Shown in pieces: positions 39,101-50,422 of a stretch of 64,000 nucleotides of DNA (its first letter is position 1; each line of letters begins with the position of its first letter). Under the pieces are notes generated by a model, which worked only from the letters and a program-made list of their open reading frames with translations, was not told where the DNA came from and did no database searches. Both the position numbers and the translations under genes were made by a program. Origin of the DNA: Symbiodinium natans (lineage: Eukaryota; Sar; Dinophyceae; Suessiales; Symbiodiniaceae); assembly GCA_905221605.1 (NCBI GenBank), contig CAJNDS010002619.1, positions 186,001-250,000 of the forward strand, given 5' to 3'.

Positions 39101-39660
39101 CGGACGAGCGCATCTTCCGGTTCATCAGCTGGCTTCGGGTGGGCGAGCCCGAGGAGGTGCCCCTGGCCGAGGCCGTGAGGGTGGCGCGCCGCGAGTTCCC
39201 GCGGCCGCCGGGCACGCACCCCGACGTGTGCCTGGTGCTCTCGCACGCGCACCGTGTGCAGGTCAACGAGCGGGAGAACAAGCTCCTGGCGCCCGCGGAC
39301 GCTGTCGTGATCGAGCACCAGGCGCCGGGCGCGCCCACGACCAACGCCCCGCAGAAGATGCGAGTTTGGCCCGGACTGCGGCTGGTGGGCGCCGGCGGCA
39401 AGGTGGCCAAAGGCACCTTTGTGCGGGTGGCCGAGGTGGGTGCGGAGCGCGTCGCGCTGGACGGCGGGCAGCAGTTCACCCACGCGGAGCTGCTGCGGCA
39501 TACGCGGCTGTGCCACGCCATCACCTACGCGAGCTGCCAGGGGCTGACGCTCCGCGGCCGGGTGTGGCTGCTGGACGCGGGCACGCAGCACTTCAACCTG
39601 CGGCACCTCGACGTCGGGGCCAGCCGAGCTACTAGCTCCGATCTGTTGAGCGTGCTGTAA
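36174..39660 (+). pseudogene. HNH + PolB-like polymerase + SF1 helicase fusion, copy 2 (77-bp deletion)
   Basis: Second copy of 25062-28625. After the HNH module (CKLCG ... CHECHRLKT) 77 bp are missing at about 37799, corresponding to 26693-26769 of copy 1, and the frame shifts. The upstream frame then runs as a nonsense shadow to 38558. The correct polymerase-helicase frame resumes at about 37810 and stays open to 39660, with motif B, KTDCLG, Walker A and GDFRQLP all kept. The TAG of copy 1 is TGC here. Thus the helicase half is intact in both copies but neither encodes the full protein. Confidence 0.85.
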
Positions 39661-39674
39661 GCAGACGCCAACGT

Positions 39675-40045
39675 GAGCTCTACATGAGTTGAACATGAGT
39701 CCACATGAGCTCTACATGAGTTGAACGTGAGTCCACATGAGCTCTACATGAGTTGAACATGAGTCCACATGAGCTCTACATGAGTTGAACGTGAGTCCAC
39801 ATGAGCTCTACATGAGTTGAACATGAGTCCACATGAGCTCTACATGAGTTGAACATGAGTCCACATGAGCTCTACATGAGTTGAACATGAGTGCACATGA
39901 GCTGTACATGAGTTGAACATGAATTCATGAGTTCTACATGAGTTGAACATGAGTCCACATGAGTTCTACATGAGTTGAACATGATTCCACATGAGTTGAA
40001 CATGAGTTATACATGAGTTGTGCAAGAGCTTTACATGAGTTCATG
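39675..40045 (+). repeat. 32-bp CATGAG minisatellite, unit 2
   Basis: Copy of the array at 28640-29010 with the same unit order and length, showing no unit gain or loss since duplication. Confidence 0.92.
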
Positions 40046-40548
40046 AGTAGCAAGCGATGCGGTCACGGAGTTCGCACCCTTGCAACGTGCGGCCGTGCGT
40101 TGACACGTTTTTGCGGTTTTTCGTAGTGCTTGAAGTGGATGTGCGTGTTTTCATGTCCCCCGGTTTTGTCGTGTTTTTGGCATGATTTTGGCATGACTCA
40201 TGGCTGCGCATGGCATGTTTTGCAGGAGTTGTTCTGGTTTTGACAACAGATACATAGCAAAAACTAGTGTTGACAGGCAGGGCCATCAGTGTTGCAAGTG
40301 CTAATTGTTTTGTCTGGGTCTTGTGCAAGGAGAGAGATGCTTGCCATGCATCCTTCTGGATCTCGCTGTCCTGGCAGGCGATATCGTGTGTCCTTTGTCA
40401 ACGCACTCTGCGTGTGGCACCCAGATACTTCTGAACCAGCAGCCAAACCGAAGATAACAGAAGGGAGTCGTGGATCATTGCTCCTTTGATTTCATTCAGT
40501 CGCATCTGCTCGAGCCTTCTTGAGGACAGCTGTAGGACGAGCGCAGCC

Positions 40549-43500
40549 ATGGCAAGGACTCCAGCGTCGTGCAAGATTGGTCGCGTGCTGGTGCTGCTGG
40601 CGTTGTTTTGGGCGTGTCAGCCAGGGCCTAAGACAGGCGCTGCTCAGCCAGTGTTAGAAAGGATCCTGAGCAGCTTCAGGCAAACCGTGCAGACAGTGCG
40701 GGCTGCTGTTGTCCGGGCCGTGCCATGTGCAAGGCGGGATGCGACAGCATGGAGTGGCGAAGAGCATCAAGTCATAAAGCCAAGCGAGGCATCTTGTGGG
40801 CGCGTGGGCACGTAAGCCGCTCATTGCACGCAGAGCGAGCAAGGCTGGCAAAACTGAGAATAAAGTGGTAAGCTCATCCGGAGAAGTTCAGGCTGATGTC
40901 CAACCTGGTGAAGCTGACGACAAAGAAGATGATAAGGCAGGAATGGTTTGTCGGTTCGGAGTGAAACCCCTGCTTTGCTGTAAGGTGAGCCAGCTGGCCA
41001 AACAACACGATGCGGTTCAGAGCTACAAGGCAAATGAGGTGCCTTGCGTCGTTCTTATGTCGTTCCCTTTGGTCCTGCCCTGGCTTTCTCTGAAGCGTCT
41101 CTTGTAGGTGACTGGATGGGTTCGAGACTTTGACCCCAAGGTCGGAGATGACGAGCGTTGTGCCTGCTTGCGGTATTCAATGCGCCAACGTGCTCCGAGG
41201 ACATCAGCGAGTTTGCGGGTCAAGAGTACGCCGGGAAGGACCTGCTGGCGATGGGCGTGGCAGAGCTCGACAACCTCGAGTTGGCAAAAGGGCCACGGAG
41301 GCGCCTGATAGAGAGCATCAAGAAGCTGAAAGCGGCGGCCGCCGCTTGACTTTCAGCTGTGCCGTTGCTTCCGGGCAGCCTAGCCGCAGTCTTGGAGCAA
41401 CCTGAGGCCATTAGACAACCCAAACTGAAGCTTCGCAATGCAGGCACTGACGATGAGGCCCGGGGTCTTCGGAGCGTAGATGGATGTCCACAGCACGGGT
41501 TGCTCCTGCACAGGGTCGGATCAAGATGGTCGGCGGCGGCCTCGGAGCTGTGGGAAAGTTAGCCAAATGTGGCGGGGACGGCGCTGGCAGGTGACATGCT
41601 GTCGGCGCTGGTCGAGCTGCAGCTGAAGGACAAAGACCTCTTGCAAGCAGACGCTCGCCCACGTTGTGTTTTGGAGGGTGCCTGCCGTTCAGGGTCCCTG
41701 TTTGACTTTCTTTTGGCAACCTAGAAAGCCGAGGCCATCGATGTAATCAAGAAGCAGCTCGAAAAGCTACAGGACGACCAGGCCAGGCTGTTCATTGAAG
41801 TTGTCGCCATAGCACGGGTTGCTCCTGCACAGGGTCGGATCAAGATGGTCGGCGGCGGCCTCGGAGCTGTGGGAAAGTTAGCCAAATGTGGCGGGGACGG
41901 CGCTGGCAGGTGACATGCTGTCGGCGCTGGTCGAGCTGCAGCTGAAGGACAAAGACCTCTTGCAAGCAGACGCTCGCCCACGTTGTGTTTTGGAGGGTGC
42001 CTGCCGTTCAGGGTCCCTGTTTGACTTTCTTTTGGCAACCTAGAAAGCCGAGGCCATCGATGTAATCAAGAAGCAGCTCGAAAAGCTACAGGACGACCAG
42101 GCCAGGCTGTTCATTGAAGTTGTCGCCATAGCACGGGTTGCTCCTGCACAGGGTCGGATCAAGATGGTCGGCGGCGGCCTCGGAGCTGTGGGAAAGTTAG
42201 CCAGATGTGACGGGGACGGCGCTGGCAGGTGACATGCTGTCGGCGCTGGTCGAGCTGGATGCAAACAGTGTGATGAGTTCAGCTCTTCAGGATGTGGATG
42301 TCACATCGGTCGCTCGGCCGCACGCTGTATGTCCTTGCCGATCGCCGTCTGAGCTGTGCCGCCTGGCCCAGGTGTTGGAGCAGGCCTGCAACGCAACCAG
42401 GAGTGATGTGAAGAGCTACGGGCCAAAGCAAGTAGCTGCATGGACTGCGGCAAAACTGGTTTCTGCCAAGTACGACGCTGCGGCGATCCAACAGGCCAGG
42501 GGTGCAAATTTCGTTTGTGCCAGCCATTCTTTTTCCTGGTTTGGCACTTGCGAAGCTGTCTGAGATATCCTTCAGTTTGTCACTGTGTGCACTTTCGTTT
42601 GTTTGAGGCGCTTGGAGTGCTGAAGACGAGCGGCCCTACCCTGCTGAACATCACAAGCCAAGATCTCCAGCGCTGGGGGCTAGATGATCGCAGCATCGAA
42701 AAGACCGTGCTCGAGGCGGTTCAATCCTTAAGTGACCCTTCGGTCACTTTGGCATGCGCTAGTCACGCTTCTTTTGGCGGGCCTGTTTTGCTCAGTGTCA
42801 CGTCAATTGGCATCTTTCATGGCAGCCCGTGCGCTGAAAGGCGTTGACATTTCGTGACCTCGTGAACGACGAGGCGAAGGTCCAGTACAACTATCAAAAC
42901 AAGGTGTGGGTATATGGCCGTCCGACAAGTTTCCCCCCATGTGGCTACGTCCCAGACGCGCAGATGCTGAAGATAAGCATCAATGGCACGCATAGCTCAG
43001 AGATTCTGTTTATGAACTCCGAAGGCAAGAGTTGTATCCCAACCTTCCACGGAGAAAGTGGCAGTGGAAAGACTTTGCTAGCTGTGATGAAGCCGGCTAT
43101 CCTACTGCAAGCCGATCAAGGCGATACTGTTCGGGTGTTCACTATGACCGTCAGTGCCGAGGAGGTGCAAGAGATCAGCCAAGCCCAAAGCAAAGATGAT
43201 CGCGATGACCGGTGCAAAGCCAAGGTCATGAACACATTCAAGAAGTGCATCAAGTCGGCTTTGGGAGACCCAGGGGGTATTGTTACTCAATGGTTTCTTG
43301 GCACGCAGTGAGATGTTAGTGCCTAGGATTCAGGTTCTGAGACGTATCTGCTCCATACCTGGCCGTACCTGAAGCTAAGGCTGGAGCACCCTGATCCAGA
43401 CGATCTTGGCAATGTGGTATTTGTAATCGATGAGATTGGAACATGCCTCGATTTTGCACGTGGAGTGGCGGCGCAACAAGAGGACATATACAAGCACATG

Positions 43501-45039
43501 CAGCAGTTTTGCAAAAATAAGAGCCAATTGGTCATGGCAGGCACTGCAGGTGCAGGCACTGTGGCATATCAGCCATCTGTGGAAGTGTCGACAAAGCCAG
43601 AGCAAGTTTGCCTAGTCTTCGTCGGCAGCGTGAAAGACGCAACCTTCGGGCGTGCCCTATGTGAAGCAATGCTCCCCCTTGAAACTTGTGCAGTGAGATA
43701 CGACGACTTGATGGAGGTCAAATCTATGAAGGCATATCTCAGCAACGCACGGACTGCAGTCTTGTTAGTGGAGGAGGTCGCGCGATGGGTGAACAAGAAA
43801 CCCGCAAACGTTGCAAAAGAGACCGTGCGTGACGCATGGAAGCGTAGTCCTCATTTGACAAGCTATTTGGTGCCGAGCAAGTACAGAATGCTCAATCGCC
43901 TGCAGAGCGTGACGTGCATCCGTGATCATGCCGATTGCGCTTTGAAGCTGCTGATGCACCCTTCGCTTCTGGAAAGCAAAGATATTCCAGAACCTGAAGT
44001 TGCCAGGAGGTGTGTGACACTAGGACTCGTGGCTATTCCAGATTCTCAACAAGCTGCAGCAATCCACGCCCCCACCGGCAGCAAGTCATATTTCTCAACA
44101 ACCACTTTCGACTCCTCTGAGGCTCTGAAGCAGATGCTGCTTGCTGCATTCGAAGTTCCGGCCATTCTTCCAAAGGACGGACTGTCACTGGAACTCGTGG
44201 TGGCCGAGGCCCAGAGGCGCTTCTCAGAAGTGCTGACAGGCAATCGAGCTACCCTGAAGCATCTGCCGTATGCTATGCCTCCAGTGGACAATCAGGATAT
44301 GGAAGGCATTCCAGAGAATACATTCGTGGAGATTCTTGATGCGCTTGCTTCCCAGCAAACAGTCGTGCTGGTCAACGGACCCAGTGCGCAGGGAGCTGAC
44401 ATCATCCTGCTTCGAGCGGCTCAGCATACCAAGAATTGCACGGCCACGAAGCCTTTTGTTCGCTTCGTGCAGGTTAAGAACCAGAATCGTGCGGCGAACC
44501 AGACGGATGTCGTGAGAACATTGGGAGTTGCAGCAAAGGCAAACGCATCCCAGAGCAAATTTCAGAAACCTAACCCATGGTCTGCGATGGTACTGAATTG
44601 GTTCTGCCGGGTGGTGAGCGAGAAGAATTGCAAGAACTTGACACGGCACTTTGGACAGGTGCGAGAACTGAAAGGCAAACCTCGAGAGATGGACGTGGAT
44701 GTGGAGCTTGTTCTCCTCGAAAGAGTGACGACTCAAAAGGCACCTCCATCGTTACAGAAGCCGAGATTTTTAAAAGAATGCCCTACCTTCAAGCTGCAGA
44801 GTTTGGAGCACCTGGCTCCATTTCCGACACAACTGCCGTCTAGTACGGCGAAAGCATATGGGCAGAAAAAGGCCAACCGCCGGAAAACTCCAGTGCATTG
44901 CAGCTCATGCGCTGGTTGTTTGCCTTGTGTGAATGCTGGAAGGGTACTGCGTCGTGAACGTTTCCGCCTGGCATTCAGGTGGACTGGAGCATCGGGAGTG
45001 GTTTGCTCTACCCCAAACAATATCCCCGGTATCAAGTGA
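40549..45039 (+). CDS. SAM + P-loop NTPase + nuclease (Crinkler/RHS-like), copy 2
   Basis: Near-identical second copy of the gene at 29514-33685. All motifs are retained: signal-like MARTPASCKIGRVLVL, SAM exons, GESGSGKT, VVFVIDEIG, GADIILLRA and FVQVKNQ. Differences include one extra 319-bp module, Leu-Gln to Leu-Lys near the first SAM end (41330), and Gly to Arg in LNGLQS/LNRLQS (about 43896). The two in-frame stops between Walker A and Walker B are present here too (43309 and 43324). Retention of open frames in both copies suggests little time since duplication rather than proven selection. Confidence 0.65.
41493..42257 (+). repeat. 319-bp exon-containing module, copy 2 (three units, last partial)
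   Basis: Starts GCACGGGTTGCTCC at 41493, 41812 and 42131, each 319 bp apart. The first two units appear identical; the last carries the same AGATGTGACGG variant as the final unit of copy 1. One unit was gained, or lost, after the large duplication. Confidence 0.9.
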
Positions 45040-45370
45040 GTGCGTTGTCCACTGGGGAGGGGTGTAGGAGTTCCTACAGGAGTAGGGTCGAGAATTTGAG
45101 CCCGTGGCTACAAGCCCACGCCGTTTAGCCCCTAGAAACTCCTCCAACACACCCTCTCAGGTCCCTATTCATCAACCTCGCTCGCTGGGAGATTGTCGCT
45201 GGGTGGAGCCTGGGAAGTATGAAGTGGATGATCCTGACCGTTGCCCCTAAATCCACTTCCCAGGTATCGAAGTGCAGACTGTGTGCGAGCCGTGTTCCTG
45301 CATGTTTTTTGGCATGTTTTATTGTTTTGTACTTGCTCCGAGCTGAGGAGCTGCGTGGCTCATCCGGCTC

Positions 45371-46144
45371 ACTAGATGCTCATCTGCGCCTGCTGATGCT
45401 CATCAGCCTGCAGGCCCTCCAGTCTGGCCTCCAGGCCCAGCTCCAGTTCTGGCGGGTCTGGGTTGAACCCAACAAAGTCCCATGGCAGAGCTCCCACAAT
45501 GGGGGTTGCAGGCCCCTTTTGCTTGGTGGTATAGTTTTTGTGCCCGCTGATGCTCATCTGCCCGCCCGCTGATGCTCATCCGCCCGCCCACTGATGCTCA
45601 TCTGCCCTCCCGCTGATGCTCATCTGCCCGCCGTGCCCGCGGATGCTCATTTGGCCCACCGGCTGATGGCACGCAAGCCCCCGCAGGCCGCCCGGATTTC
45701 ACGGACTGCCCGGCAGATGCGGCCGACTGATGCTCATTGATGCCCGCCCGCTGATGCTCACCGCCCTCGGAGACTCGCCCCACCGTCGCTCCCGCCACCT
45801 CGTGTGGAATTTGGGCTCATGCTGGGCTCATGCTGGGCTCATGTTGGACTCATCTGGGCTCATGCTGGACTCATGTTGGACTCATCTGGGCTCATGCTGG
45901 GCTCATGCTGGGCTCATGTTGGGCTCATCTAGGCTCATCCTGCCGGCTGGTGCATCTGACCCCGCCCGCAGCCCGCCCGCCGATGCTCGACGCACCATGC
46001 TGGGCTCATGTGGGACTCATGCTGGGGTCATGTGTGACTCATCTGGGCTCATGCTGGGCTCATGTGGGACTCATCTGGGCTCATGTGGGACTCATCTGGG
46101 CGCATGTGGGACTCATGGGCTCATGCTGGGCTCATGTTTGGACA
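45371..46144 (+). repeat. GATGCTCAT and GGGCTCATG minisatellites, unit 2
   Basis: Copy of 34017-34790, apparently without change in unit number. Confidence 0.85.
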
Positions 46145-46271
46145 GGAGGAGGGCGCTGGCAAGTCTCCACAGAGCTCCTTTACCAAGATTGCCAAGGCCG
46201 AGGCTGGCAAGTTCCGCGCAGCATCCTGCCGCACTCAAACCCTCGCAACACTGCCAGGTTGCTAAAAATCC

Positions 46272-46844
46272 CAGACTCTCTCTTCTATAGCATTCCCCAG
46301 ACCCCTCTGAAGGCTGTGTACAGACAGCCTGAATGAAAGTGAGCAGCATCACATCTTTCATTCGATGGCGCTCAAGACTTCAGAAATGCTGCCACGGAGC
46401 TGTGGGGCCGCAGTTCTGCAGCAAGCAAAATCGCGCTTTAGAGCAGTTTTGGGGTGAGCGTTCCGACGAAAATGCCTCAAGGAGCAAGATTCTAGGGGGG
46501 TCCCCTTCCCATTTTTTTTTCCTCTTCTTTATTTTGTCCCTTCTGTTTTTTCTTTGCTTAATTTCCATGTCTTTTTTGTTTGTTTCTGTTTTTTCTCTTC
46601 TCTTCCTTTCCCTTCCCCTTGACCCCCCTAGAATCGCGACGAAGAGGCATTCTCATTGCGAGCACCCAAAACTGCTCTAAAGCGCGATTTTGCTTGCTGC
46701 AGAACTGCGGCCCCACAGCTCCGTGGCAGCATTTCTGAAGTCTTGAGCGCCATCGAATGAAAGATGTGATGCTACTCACTTTCATTCAGGCTGTCTGTAC
46801 ACAGCCTTCAGAGGGGTCTGGGGAATGCTATAGAAGAGAGAGAC
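46272..46844. mobile_element. Foldback element, copy 2
   Basis: Copy of 34918-35490. One arm has GATGCTACTCAC where copy 1 has GATGCTGCTCAC, so its two arms are slightly less matched. Confidence 0.8.
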
Positions 46845-46954
46845 AGCACCAAGCACACCTACGCCTCCAGGCTGTCCCAGAGGGGGCCGCTACCTACGTG
46901 TAGGGTTCCAAGCAAAGCCAAACCTTTAGCTCCGGACTCCCACCCCTTCTACAG

Positions 46955-47441
46955 CTTTCCTGGTCTTAACCACCTCGAGCAATGCGGCCTTGAGTCAAAG
47001 GGGGGTTACGGGAACACTCACGTCCGAGGGGTTTACACACGGTCGTAGCACATAGAAGCGGGCAACCTGCCCACCTAAGGGGGCAGAGGAAAGGAAGATT
47101 AGCCGTTTTACCGATGACAAAGCTGGAACATCCAGGCAGAACCGGTCCAGGGTAGTCCGTGGCAGATGGCCAGTGAAGCAACCACGAAAGAAAGGCCTCC
47201 CGTTCCCACAGGCACACCGCGGGGCCGACCCAGAAGGGTGTTCACAGCTGCAAGCTGTAAGCACACAAAAGACAAGCACAATCCAATCCGTGGCATAGAC
47301 CACGAGAGGGTTGCCAAACCAAGAATATCCCTAGGTAGTCTTGCGGCATGTATCGGCGAGGAGATGTGAGGGCTCACATCACGCAGGCAGCATGCCATGA
47401 AGGAACTCAATGGTGCGTTCGCATGGCGTTAGTAGGAGCCC
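46955..47441. other. Unassigned sequence right of the duplication
   Basis: About 490 bases starting immediately after unit 2 (CTTTCCTGGTC). Short ORFs on both strands with no recognised domain. It may be the 3' part of the minus-strand gene pieces that follow. Confidence 0.3.
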
Positions 47442-47760
47442 TCAGATGACAGTTTGCTGTCCATTGCCAGGCCATTCCAGTCCGGACGCCGGGAGCGATG
47501 GCCCAGCTGAGGTGGTATGGGAACGCTTCCCTGCGGTACGGCTGGGCATGACTTGCATTGGAGGCAGCTCTTGCTCATCAACCTCCCACTCAGAGATGCC
47601 GTCCGGAATGGGGATACGCATGTATCTTGTCATTGAGGTTTGGGCCGCGAGCCACATCACCCGGACAGCTTCCTGGATTTGCCTGTGCTGCACAACACCT
47701 CGTCCTTATACTGAAAGGGGAAGGAGGTAACTGCAGCACGCAGGGCCGAACCAGGGAGCA
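47442..47760 (-). CDS. Minus-strand coding fragment, unknown
   Basis: An open stretch on the minus strand reading HRQIQEAVRVMWLAAQTSMT ... PIPDGISEWEVDEQELPPMQ and ending at 47442. A plausible 3' splice site (TTCCCCTTTCAG, minus strand) lies at about 47711-47722. Upstream on the same strand is the 18-base word that also ends the coding part at 49842. It may be a downstream exon of the gene at 49785-50177. No domain recognised. Confidence 0.35.
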
Positions 47761-47879
47761 GCAGGAAGAGAGATCTCGAGTCTGAAGCTTATTGACCTGC
47801 GGGACCTGCGAGCAAGGCGGAGAGATATCACAAGGCCAAGCAATGGACGCCGCATCTATTGACAGGCATCTTGAGCACC

Positions 47880-48960
47880 TTGGCCGCAAGGTTTTCAGAA
47901 GGCCCAGAAATGATTAGGCCTCTCAAACTGCTGTCCCAACAGTTGCCTGAAGGCCCAGAAGTGATTAGGCTTCTCAAACTGCTGCCTCAACCTTTTCTGG
48001 AGGGCTCAGAGTGACTAGGCCTCTCAAATTGCTGCCTAAACTTCTCCGGGAGGCCCAGCAGTAAGTAGGCCTCTCAAGCTGCTGCCTAAAACTTCTCCAG
48101 AAGGCCTAGAAGTGATTAAGTCCCGCAAACTGCCCATTCTGTGACAGGTTTGCAGTCGCAAAAATCGGCCGCTGCGCGGGGCAGTTGAGGGACCACAGTA
48201 TCTGTTTCTGGATGCCAAGCAATGGACGCCGCATCTGTTGACAGGCATCTTGGGCACCTTGCCTGCAGATTAGGCTTCTCAAACTGCTGCCTCAACCTTT
48301 CCTGGAGGGTTCAGAGTGATTAGGCCTCTCAAACTGCTGCCTTAAACTTCTCCAGAAGGCCTAGAAGTGATTAAGTCCCGCAAACTGCCCATTCTGTGAC
48401 AGGTTTGCAGTCGCAAAAATCGGCCGCTGCGCGGGGCAGTTGAGGGACCACAGTATCTGTTTCTGGATGCCAAGCAATGGACGCCACATCTATTGACAGG
48501 CATCTTGGGCACCTTGCCTGCCGTCTCACTGCCCGGCCAGGAGGGCGCCCGCCCTCCTGCGCTGTGGCACGCAAAAGCAGTGGTAGACCTCTCAAACTGA
48601 TGCCTCAAGGTTTTCAGAAGGCCCAGAAATGATTAGGCCTCTCAAACTGCTGTCCCAACAGTTGCCTGAAGGCCCTTAGGCTTCTCAAACTGCTGCCTCA
48701 ACCTTTCCTGGAGGGCTCAGAGTGATTAGGCCTCTCAAACTGCTGCCTAAACTTCTCCGGGAGGCTCAGCAGTAAGTAGGCCTCTCAAACTGCTGCCTAA
48801 AACTTCTCCAGAAGGCCCAGAAGTGATTAAGCCCTGCACACGGCTGCCGGAACTTTCGCCAGAAGGCCCAAAAGGGATGTGAGGAACTGCTGCTTCGACC
48901 TATTCCAGCAGGTCCAGAAGTGACTAGGCCTAGCACTTAGCTGTGGGTCCCGCATCAGGT
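47880..48960. repeat. Degenerate 50-60 bp tandem/interspersed repeat
   Basis: Many imperfect units built on AGGCCTCTCAAACTGCTGCC and TTCTCCAGAAGGCCCAGAAG. A higher-order direct repeat of about 175 bp (near 48090-48266 and 48345-48521) has a 255-bp period. Small ORFs across it are repeat artefacts. Confidence 0.8.
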
Positions 48961-49221
48961 GTAGTCACGGGGTAAACCGGCTTGAAGTGCTCTCAAAAAA
49001 TCGGCCGCTGCGCGGGGCTCCGAGTTCTAAGGCCCCTTGACTCTCACACTTGACGCGCGGTTGGCTGCAGACCGTTAAGCAACCTTGTGGGCCTTAAACT
49101 GCACCAGGCTAAGCACGCCAAGCCGATAGGCTCCCGGTACCTGGGAAGCACACTACCCAAGTACCAGCCAGCAGCCTTTGGGGCTCTTGCGCCGTCTCAA
49201 AAATCGGCCGCTGCGCGGGGC
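48159..49221 (+). repeat. Four copies of a GC-rich word CGGCCGCTGCGCGGGGC
   Basis: At 48159-48182, 48414-48437, 48994-49018 and 49198-49221, each copy is preceded by CAAAAAT. The flanks of the last two copies are unrelated to the first two, so the word is conserved beyond the surrounding repeat. The function is unknown. Confidence 0.8.
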
Positions 49222-49784
49222 TGAAAGAATATGGCCTCTTGCAAGCTGCGCTCCAGGCCTGCCCTATGGCCATAGCTACGTGAGGACGCCCAGACTCACA
49301 CAGCGCAGACGGCAGCATAGTGTAGCCACACTAGCCCCTTGTCTGCCCCCGCTCGTCGGGGGGGAAGGGGGCGCCTCTTCTGGCACTCTGTGTGCATTGT
49401 GCTTAGTGTGCTTGCAACTTTCTTGCCAATCTACAATGGAGTCCTGAGTGCTATTGCTACGGCCCTGGCGCTTGTGTGGGGACTGTCTCTACGGACGCGT
49501 TGAGCAGTTTAGGTGACGGAGGTTCCTTGCCTTACGGCCTTCCCATACTTTCGCTTAATGTCTGTACCAGACGTGGCGCAGCATTGCTTTGGGTGACGGG
49601 CTGCTGAGTGATTGGTGCCGGTAGACCTCGCTGGCCTTGCGATAAGTTGTCTTGCAATAAGGGCCTCTGCGCTTGCGGTTGCTTCTTTGTAGTCACGACT
49701 TCTTTTTCGCTCGCTGGCTTGTACAGTTTGGCTCTCTTTTCGTTTCACCTGTTATGTCGAGCCCAACAAGACCGGCCTACTGTG
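49222..49784. other. Gene-free stretch
   Basis: About 560 bases with no convincing coding signal; a T-rich part lies around 49690-49760. Possibly intron or inserted element sequence within the 18-bp repeat pair. Confidence 0.3.
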
Positions 49785-50177
49785 CTACTGATGTAGTAAA
49801 GAGGCGCCAGAGGAAAAAAAAAAAGCAGCACGCAGGGCCGAAGGATCAGGGTCCTTGGGGGTGCCATGACAGTACATCCTAAACCAGAAGCTGTTGAGTC
49901 GCTGCTTGGTTGGATGTTTGGCTCGCATGAGCCCCTTAATGGCAGCCCAATGAGCAGTGGCTGCGTCATACCACGCATTTTGGGGACGTTGGGGCCCATG
50001 CTTGGTGGGTGTGGTGCTGATCCCTTTCCAATGTGCATCAAAGATGACTGGCAGCCGGAAAGGGGCGGAGACATCCACTTCTCGCAAAGCTGCAAGGTCA
50101 GTGGTTTGCAGCTCCGAGAAGCGCCAATCATTCACCTGTGCCTCGGATTCGTCCTCCGCGTCTGACATGTCATCCAT
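49785..50177 (-). CDS. Unknown acidic protein, probably exon of a longer gene
   Basis: A 130-codon ORF starting MDDMSDAEDESEAQVNDWRF with realistic mixed composition (PVIFDAHWKGISTT, WYDAATAHWAAIKGLMRAKH) until SALRAA at 49825, after which it runs into a T-run encoding FFFSS. The true coding part probably ends at the 18-bp repeat. It lies 245 bases downstream of the helicase gene on the same strand. No domain recognised. Confidence 0.45.
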   Translation of the reverse strand: MDDMSDAEDESEAQVNDWRFSELQTTDLAALREVDVSAPFRLPVIFDAHWKGISTTPTKHGPQRPQNAWYDAATAHWAAIKGLMRAKHPTKQRLNSFWFRMYCHGTPKDPDPSALRAAFFFSSGASLLHQ

Positions 50178-50422
50178 CGGGCAGGGAGAGCCGTAGGGGC
50201 AACACTCGCCGTAGAAAAACAGCCATTCTGTGAGAAGTGTCAGGCCATTTCAGTTAAAAACTGATCAAAAATGTTCAATGTTTTGGTTGGCCACCGAGGC
50301 CGCAAGAGCAAGCCGGATGGCGTCAAGGAAATGGGCAGGGGGGAGGTCCGGCCTAAATTCTTGATAGTGCCTTTGCCCAAGTGTCGTGTGCCCTTGATGC
50401 CTAGGAACGTATTCAGGCTGGA

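Larger units (their letters stand above)
35601..46954 (+). repeat. Tandem duplication, unit 2 (11354 bp)
   Basis: Second unit, starting mid-gene with AGTCCGTCGAG directly after CCTTCTACAG and ending at the second CCTTCTACAG (46954). It differs from unit 1 by a 77-bp deletion in the polymerase gene, one additional 319-bp module and scattered substitutions (for example 25774 A against 36886 G, Lys to Glu). Very high identity means a recent duplication or an assembly of two haplotypes in tandem. Confidence 0.95.
47733..49842 (-). repeat. 2.1-kb segment bounded by 18-bp direct repeats
   Basis: GCAGCACGCAGGGCCGAA occurs at 47733-47750 and at 49825-49842 in the same orientation. On the minus strand both copies sit in plausible coding sequence (SALRAA). 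The left one is followed by a candidate 3' splice site and the right one by a T-run. The enclosed 2.1 kb is repeat-rich and has no gene. It could be an inserted element with target duplication or a transposon-born intron. Confidence 0.45.

Noticed and set aside
48036-48608. Repeated minus-strand ORF CGVHCLASRNRYCG as a small Cys-rich peptide gene
   Set aside because: It falls exactly on the 255-bp repeat and has no signal peptide or conserved start; a repeat artefact.
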